Assembly: GCA_045541255.1 (NCBI GenBank)
Contig: JAZQIU010000033.1
Coordinates: 1 to 16,258 of the forward strand
From: UMGS1124 sp045541255
GTDB taxonomy: Bacteria; Bacillota_I; Bacilli_A; RF39; UBA660
DNA length: 16,258 nt
Reading direction: 5' to 3'
Below are positions 12,345-16,258 of the stretch, piece by piece. The notes beneath the pieces are model-generated. The model was not told where the DNA came from and searched no databases. It was given only the letters and a program-made list of their open reading frames with translations. The translations under genes and the position numbers were made by a program. Within the stretch, counting starts at the first letter, position 1. Every line of letters starts with the position of its first letter.

Positions 12345-13559
12345 ATGAAAATTAAAGAAAAAGAATACACAATAAATAGAGCTACAGCTAAAGTTAGTGA
12401 ATGGGATAAAATTTATTGTGACATATTAAAAGAAATCATAAACAAAGGAGAATTAAGTCCTAATAGAACTGGTATAGAAACATTATCTATACCTAATGTT
12501 AATTTTTCATTAAATGTTGGAGAACAATTTCCTATTTTAGAAACTAAAAAAGTAGCAATGAAAAATACTATTACAGAACTCTTATGGATATATCAAGCAC
12601 AAAGTAATGATGTAAGTTGGTTACAAGAAAGAAATAATCATATTTGGGATGAATGGAGAATAGATGATGATGGAATCTATAGAATCTATGATCCGAATTT
12701 AGATTACAATAATCAAAAAGAAATAGAAGTTAAAGATATTTATGGTAGGGGTTTTGAAAAAAGTAAGGTCGGAGAAAAACTTTTTGCAGAAAGTTTAAAA
12801 GAAGATAAAAGTTTAAAAGAAGCAATTTGGTATGGTAGAGAATTTGCCGGTACAATTGGAACATCATATGGAGATGTTTTAAAAAGAACAGGCCAAGTAG
12901 ATAAGTTGTTAAGCTTATTAAAAAATGATCCAAGAAGTAGAAGAATGGTTATCTCTTTAAGACAAGACGAATTTTTAAAAAGTGGGGTAATAGAACCATG
13001 TGTATGGGCTAACTCTTATAAAATGTTTAAAAATAAATTGTATAGTAATGTTGAAATACGTAGTAACGATATGCCGATTGGGAACCCATTTAACGTAACT
13101 CAATATGCTGTTTTATTATCATTATTTGCAAATGAGGCCAAATTAAAACCAGGAGAAATTTCTTTTGATATTACTGACTGCCATATATATATTAATCAAT
13201 TAAAAGCAATAGAATTACAATTAGAGAGATTTGATAGATTAAGAAAATGGGAAACATTCATTAAAACTCATAATGACGAAGAAATAGAATATGAGTATAA
13301 CGAATTATTAAATAGAAGAGAATATTTAGAAGCAAAAACAAAGAATAATGAAGACTTAAAAAAAGATTATGATGAAATAATAAGAATAGTAGACGAAGAA
13401 ATTATGTGTTTAGAACATTTAATTACAAGAGAAAATCCAATTCTTTATATTGCACCAAATAAAGAATTTTATGAACTTGATAACAAAAAAGAAAATGATG
13501 ATATAAAAATATTGAAATACACATCTTTACCAACAATAAAGATGCCGGTGGCTCAATAA
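12345..13559 (+). CDS. thyA: Thymidylate synthase, enlarged and atypical
   Basis: 404 residues versus about 264-320 for normal ThyA, which makes dTMP from dUMP and methylene-tetrahydrofolate. Recognised blocks: SPNRTGIETLSI, ELLWIYQAQSNDVSWLQ, IWDEW, KNDPRSRRMVISL (Arg199, Arg200, phosphate binding), EPCVW with nucleophile Cys219, EIRSNDMPIGNPFN with Asn250 (selects dUMP), DITDCHIYINQ (Asp278, His280, Tyr282) and the C-terminal MPVAQ. The His that normally follows the nucleophile (PCH) is Val220, and the Gln before RS-D is Ile. Two additions explain the size: about 60 residues after IWDEW, as in the larger lactobacillus-type enzymes, and about 75 helical charged residues after the DCH-Y block (about 300-375). 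folA follows with a one-base overlap (TAATG), which supports a working folate-dTMP pair. It could be a divergent ThyA or a related dUMP/dCMP enzyme; Asn250 favours dUMP. Confidence 0.88.
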   Translation: MKIKEKEYTINRATAKVSEWDKIYCDILKEIINKGELSPNRTGIETLSIPNVNFSLNVGEQFPILETKKVAMKNTITELLWIYQAQSNDVSWLQERNNHIWDEWRIDDDGIYRIYDPNLDYNNQKEIEVKDIYGRGFEKSKVGEKLFAESLKEDKSLKEAIWYGREFAGTIGTSYGDVLKRTGQVDKLLSLLKNDPRSRRMVISLRQDEFLKSGVIEPCVWANSYKMFKNKLYSNVEIRSNDMPIGNPFNVTQYAVLLSLFANEAKLKPGEISFDITDCHIYINQLKAIELQLERFDRLRKWETFIKTHNDEEIEYEYNELLNRREYLEAKTKNNEDLKKDYDEIIRIVDEEIMCLEHLITRENPILYIAPNKEFYELDNKKENDDIKILKYTSLPTIKMPVAQ

Positions 13560-14047
13560 TGAATAATTTAATATTAATTGGTGCAATAGGAAAAAATGGA
13601 GAGTTAGGTAAAAATAATGATTTGATTTGGTATATACCAGATGATATGAAATTTTTTAAAGAAACAACAATTAATCATACTATAGTTATGGGATATAATA
13701 CATTTATATCTTTACCTAAACTTTTAGTTCAAAGAAAACATATAGTTTTAACACATAGAGATATAAAGTTACCAGAAGAAGTAACTGTTTTTAGAGATAA
13801 AGAGAGCGTATTAAAATATGCACAAGAAAACGATGAAGAAATCTTTATTATAGGTGGAGCAAGTGTATATAAACAATTTATTGACGATGCAGATAAATTA
13901 GTTTTAACAGAGATTGATGCTACTTGTGAAACAGCTGATACATATTTTCCAGAATTTAATAAAAAAGAGTGGGAAGAAGAAATTATAAGTGAAAAAGAAT
14001 ACAAAAGTCTTTCATATAAACATATTATTTATAAGAGAAAGAAATAG
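13559..14047 (+). CDS. folA: Dihydrofolate reductase
   Basis: 162 residues, normal size. It reduces dihydrofolate made by ThyA back to tetrahydrofolate with NADPH. Motifs: ILIGAIGKNGELGKNNDLIW at the N-terminus, YIPDDMKFFKETT with catalytic acid Asp29, VMGYNTFISL (the usual GRKT Arg is replaced), FIIGGASVYKQF for NADPH, LTEID and TADTYFPEF. The start codon shares its A with the thyA stop (TAATG), and GGTGG lies upstream, so translation is coupled. Changes of LPW to LIW and of GRKT to GYNT are unusual at the substrate and cofactor sites and could affect trimethoprim response, which the sequence cannot settle. Confidence 0.94.
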   Translation: MNNLILIGAIGKNGELGKNNDLIWYIPDDMKFFKETTINHTIVMGYNTFISLPKLLVQRKHIVLTHRDIKLPEEVTVFRDKESVLKYAQENDEEIFIIGGASVYKQFIDDADKLVLTEIDATCETADTYFPEFNKKEWEEEIISEKEYKSLSYKHIIYKRKK

Positions 14048-14059
14048 TATTCTTTTTTT
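14036..14059 (+). terminator. Terminator over the folA stop codon
   Basis: AAAGAA (14038-14043) and TTCTTT (14050-14055) pair around a 6-base loop that contains the folA stop, extended by an A-U and a G-U pair outside, and run into T's to 14059. Short and AT-only, so moderate. Confidence 0.55.
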
Positions 14060-14090
14060 GTATACTTTTGGGCAAAAGTTGCATAAAATA
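14060..14090 (+). promoter_or_regulatory. Candidate sporulation-type (sigma-E/sigma-K) promoter of cotE
   Basis: CATAAAATA (14082-14090) fits the sigma-K -10 consensus CATAnnnTA exactly and the sigma-E form CATACAAT with one change. GTATACT (14060-14066) lies 15 bases upstream as a partial sigma-E -35 match. The spacer carries an inverted repeat ACTTTT/AAAAGT (14064-14069, 14074-14079). No sigma-A promoter is seen in the 61-base gap, and a terminator precedes it, so cotE needs its own promoter. Consensus comparison by eye in AT-rich DNA. Confidence 0.42.
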
Positions 14091-14108
14091 CTCATGAGGA
14101 GTGATATA

Positions 14109-14642
14109 ATGGCTTATTTTAAAGAAATAGTTACAAAAGCAGTAATAGGAAAAGGTAAGAAAACTACAAATCTAGAACATATAATTGATACAGATGATAA
14201 TATAAATACAATATTAGGTTGTTGGGTAATAAATCATTCATTTAGCGGTATAAATAATGGAGGGAAAGTATTAGTTAATGGTACATATGATATAAATATT
14301 TGGTATTCATATGACAACAATACTAAGACTAATGTATTAGTAAGAAAGTTAAATTATCAAGATATTATGAATGTTAGAATAAAAGAAGATGGTGAACTTA
14401 CTAATACAAGTGAAATAATAGTTAGATCATTAAATCAACCATCAGTTACTGATGTATCTGTTGAAGGAACACAAATTAAATTAACTGTTCATAAAGAAAT
14501 GGGTGTTGAAGTAGTAGGAGATACTAAAGTAAGGGTTAGCGTAGAAGATGAGTTTGAAGATTATGAAGAAATTGATGATGAACCTGAAACAAATATAGAA
14601 AATATTGAAACAATAGAAGTAAATGATGATTATTTAAAATAA
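14109..14642 (+). CDS. cotE: Outer spore coat morphogenetic protein CotE
   Basis: 177 residues; the opening MAYFKEIVTKAVIGKGKK aligns with Bacillus CotE (SEYREIITKAVVAKGRK), and further matching blocks are ILGCWVINHSF (ILGGWIINHKY), GTYDINIWYSYDNNTKTNV (GYYDVNVWYSYADNTKTEV), VRSLNQPSVTDVSV, EMGVEVVGDTKVRVSVE and a strongly acidic tail, the same architecture as in Bacillus. CotE forms a ring around the forespore and recruits the outer coat. Start ATG 14109 follows GAGGAGTGAT; upstream in-frame codons lie inside folA and lack a ribosome site. No other sporulation gene is in the window. Its presence indicates a spore-forming or recently spore-forming lineage of Bacilli, unlike the reduced Mollicutes its base composition might suggest. 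mtaB follows. Confidence 0.94.
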   Translation: MAYFKEIVTKAVIGKGKKTTNLEHIIDTDDNINTILGCWVINHSFSGINNGGKVLVNGTYDINIWYSYDNNTKTNVLVRKLNYQDIMNVRIKEDGELTNTSEIIVRSLNQPSVTDVSVEGTQIKLTVHKEMGVEVVGDTKVRVSVEDEFEDYEEIDDEPETNIENIETIEVNDDYLK

Positions 14643-14667
14643 AGTTATTGAAATACATAACTTTTTT
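14641..14667 (+). terminator. Terminator after cotE
   Basis: AAAGTTAT (14641-14648) and ATAACTTT (14657-14664) are a perfect 8-base stem with an 8-base loop, followed by T's. The left arm begins within the cotE stop codon. Confidence 0.8.
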
Positions 14668-14700
14668 ATTTGTATAAAAATAGTAAAATAAAAAATAAAG

Positions 14701-14709
14701 TGTTATAAT
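14701..14709 (+). promoter_or_regulatory. Extended -10 promoter of mtaB
   Basis: TGTTATAAT is a perfect TGnTATAAT element, 49 bases before the mtaB start, just after the cotE terminator. No -35 box is evident upstream. Confidence 0.58.
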
Positions 14710-14757
14710 ATAAAAAATTCTAAAAAATTATATTATAAATTAAAGGAAGTGAAACAG

Positions 14758-16035
14758 ATGAAATGTTGTGTTTTAACATTAGGATGTAAGGTTAATACAT
14801 ATGAAAGTGAATATATAAAAGAAAAATTTAGAGAAAACAATTATGAAATCGTTGAATTACATAATGATCCTGAAGTAATAGTTATTAATACTTGTACAGT
14901 TACAAATCAAAGTGACTCTAAATCTAGAAAAATGATTAGACTTGCAAAAAAAACAAACCCAAATGCAATAATTGTAGTATGCGGTTGTGCAAGTGAACAT
15001 CATAAAGAAAACATAGTTGATACCGATATAGATATCTTAATTGGTAATTATCATAAAAGTAAAATAGTAGAGTTAGTTAATAAATATAAAGAAACAAAAC
15101 AAAAAATAAATACTTTTGAAGATATGACAACAGTACCATTTGAAGATATGAAAATAAATAATTTTTTAAATAAAACAAGAGCTTTTGTAAAAATACAAGA
15201 TGGATGTAATAATTTTTGTTCATATTGCATTATTCCATATATGAGAGGAACTATAAGAAGCAAAAATATAGATATAGCTTACGAAGAAATAAAAAGTTTA
15301 GTTGATGCAGGATATCAAGAAATTGTTCTTACTGGTATACATACAGGTAGTTATGGTACTGGTGAAAATTTTGATATAGTGGATTTAATAAGAAGAATAA
15401 GTGTATTAGATAAATTAAAAAGAATAAGGATATCAAGCATAGAAATAACAGAACTAAACGACAAATTTTTAGATGAATTAAAAATAAATTCTAAAATATG
15501 CAATCATTTACACGTGCCAATTCAAAGTGGGTGTAACAAAATATTAAAACTTATGAATAGAAAATATACTATTGAAGAATTTTTAGATAAAATAAATAAA
15601 ATAAGAGAAATAAGACCAGATATAAATTTTACAACAGATTTAATTGTAGGTTTTCCTACAGAAACTGATGAAGACTTTAAAGAAACAATAAATAATTTAA
15701 AATTAATTAAATTTAGTAAAATACATACATTCCCATATTCAATAAGAAACAATACACCTGCTGCTACTATGAAACAAGTAAATGATTTAATAAAAAAAGA
15801 AAGAGTTCATAAAGTTCTAGAATTATCAGATATTTTAGAAAACGAGTATTATAATAAATTCTTAAATCAAAGTATGGATTGTTTAATAGAAGAAACAAAA
15901 GATGGATTATCTATAGGACATACAGATAATTATATAAAAATAGAAATAGAAGATACTTTAGAAAACAATAAATTTTATAAAGTTAAAATAGACAAAATCG
16001 TAAAAACACAAGTAAAAGGTATAACGAAATCTTGA
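14758..16035 (+). CDS. mtaB: MtaB: tRNA N6-threonylcarbamoyladenosine methylthiotransferase
   Basis: 425 residues. Adds a methylthio group to t6A37 in ANN-decoding tRNAs, giving ms2t6A, by radical SAM chemistry with two iron-sulfur clusters. N-terminal cluster cysteines: Cys10 (TLGCKVNTYE), Cys46 (INTCTVTNQSD) and Cys77 (VCGCASE). Radical SAM motif CNNFCSYC at 150-157, followed by IPYMRGTIRSK. Further blocks: EIVLTGIHTGSYG, LHVPIQSGCNKILKLMNRKY, FTTDLIVGFPTETDEDF, HTFPYSIRNNTPAATM and a C-terminal TRAM-like domain from about 360. The LGCKVN plus TLTGI/HTFPYS pattern separates MtaB from MiaB and RimO. Start ATG 14758 is preferred because AAGGAAGTG precedes it; an in-frame GTG at 14749 overlaps that site. 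Confidence 0.95.
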   Translation: MKCCVLTLGCKVNTYESEYIKEKFRENNYEIVELHNDPEVIVINTCTVTNQSDSKSRKMIRLAKKTNPNAIIVVCGCASEHHKENIVDTDIDILIGNYHKSKIVELVNKYKETKQKINTFEDMTTVPFEDMKINNFLNKTRAFVKIQDGCNNFCSYCIIPYMRGTIRSKNIDIAYEEIKSLVDAGYQEIVLTGIHTGSYGTGENFDIVDLIRRISVLDKLKRIRISSIEITELNDKFLDELKINSKICNHLHVPIQSGCNKILKLMNRKYTIEEFLDKINKIREIRPDINFTTDLIVGFPTETDEDFKETINNLKLIKFSKIHTFPYSIRNNTPAATMKQVNDLIKKERVHKVLELSDILENEYYNKFLNQSMDCLIEETKDGLSIGHTDNYIKIEIEDTLENNKFYKVKIDKIVKTQVKGITKS

Positions 16036-16053
16036 TTTTATATACCTTTTTTT
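16014..16053 (+). terminator. Terminator over the end of mtaB
   Basis: AAAAGGTATA (16014-16023) and TATACCTTTT (16041-16050) are a perfect 10-base stem with a 17-base loop, continuing into T's. The left arm lies in the coding region and the stop codon (16033-16035) is in the loop. Confidence 0.8.
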
Positions 16054-16076
16054 ATATTATTTAAATAGGTGATAAT

Positions 16077-16258
16077 ATGAAACAATATGAAATATCTAAT
16101 GATGGTAAATATATTGGTAAAATAAATTTACACAAAGAAAATATAAAAGATAATATAAAAAATACAATAATAGAAACCCCAAATAATTTAACTTTTAAAT
16201 TTGACAAAACAGAACAAACTTATGAATTATCATTTATAGTTAATGATATTGATGAATT
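16077..16258 (+). CDS. Start of an unrecognised protein, cut by window edge
   Basis: ATG 16077 follows a good AGGTGAT ribosome site 3 bases upstream. The frame stays open for 60 codons to the window end (MKQYEISNDGKYIGKINLHK...). No signal peptide or membrane segment is visible; the residues alternate polar and beta-prone stretches (NNLTFKFDKTEQTYELSFIV). I do not recognise the family. The mtaB terminator before it suggests a new transcription unit, though no promoter is clear in the 26 bases between. Confidence 0.6.
   Translation, partial: MKQYEISNDGKYIGKINLHKENIKDNIKNTIIETPNNLTFKFDKTEQTYELSFIVNDIDE

Noticed and set aside
13989..14108. Upstream extension of cotE into folA
   Set aside because: The extra codons overlap folA and the terminator, have no ribosome site, and the homology with CotE begins exactly at ATG 14109.
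14105..14110. TGATATAAT reading as an extended -10 box at the cotE start
   Set aside because: It is made by the ribosome site and start codon; transcription would begin inside the gene.

Overview
The window has two parts with very different base composition. Bases 1 to about 2000 are moderate in GC (by eye near 45-50%). From about 2270 to the end the DNA is extremely AT-rich (by eye near a quarter GC), with AAA/TTA/ATA-dominated codons. All six right-hand genes read here as ending in their normal place by TGA or ATGA overlap (for example rlmN, stp, mtaB) indicate the standard bacterial code, not the mycoplasma code. The right part looks like a low-GC Bacillota of class Bacilli (an Erysipelotrichales/RF39-like or related lineage, inferred). 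The reasons are ytxG-ytxH, the rlmN-stp-prkC-rsgA-rpe order known from Bacillus, AGGTGAT-type ribosome sites and a clear homologue of the outer spore coat protein CotE. The left part reads as a different Bacillota, Clostridia-like because of its holin-like toxin, carrying Kdo sugar genes.

Left part (1-2000, genes on the minus strand): a divergent kdsB-like CMP-sugar synthetase, then a compact type I toxin-antitoxin locus, then a kdsA (Kdo-8-phosphate synthase) cut by the window edge. The toxin-antitoxin locus has a 25-residue hydrophobic holin-like toxin, its own promoter, an antisense RNA with a consensus promoter on the plus strand, and a shared two-way terminator. It is the least expected content here, because the toxin is too short for ordinary gene calling. 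The step in composition near 1980-2050 is either the edge of a transferred island or a chimeric assembly join; the sequence alone cannot decide.

Right part (2219-16258, mostly plus strand): a strong promoter drives a cell-envelope cluster (lipoprotein, long acidic protein, YtxG-like, YtxH), then a solitary very large pseudopilin-like protein. Next comes a housekeeping run: rpoZ, then an operon rlmN-stp-prkC-rsgA-rpe-small membrane protein that links rRNA/tRNA methylation, Ser/Thr phosphorylation signalling with PASTA muropeptide sensing, ribosome assembly and the pentose phosphate pathway. A perfect 13-bp two-way terminator separates this from a convergent HIT-family gene. Divergent from HIT is thyA-folA (dTMP synthesis plus folate recycling), with an unusual ThyA. 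Then come cotE with a sporulation-type promoter candidate, mtaB, and the start of an unrecognised gene.

Two genome habits recur in the AT-rich part. Terminator hairpins are built over the last codons or the stop codon of the gene they end, and several promoters are of the extended -10 type (TGnTATAAT) with no obvious -35.
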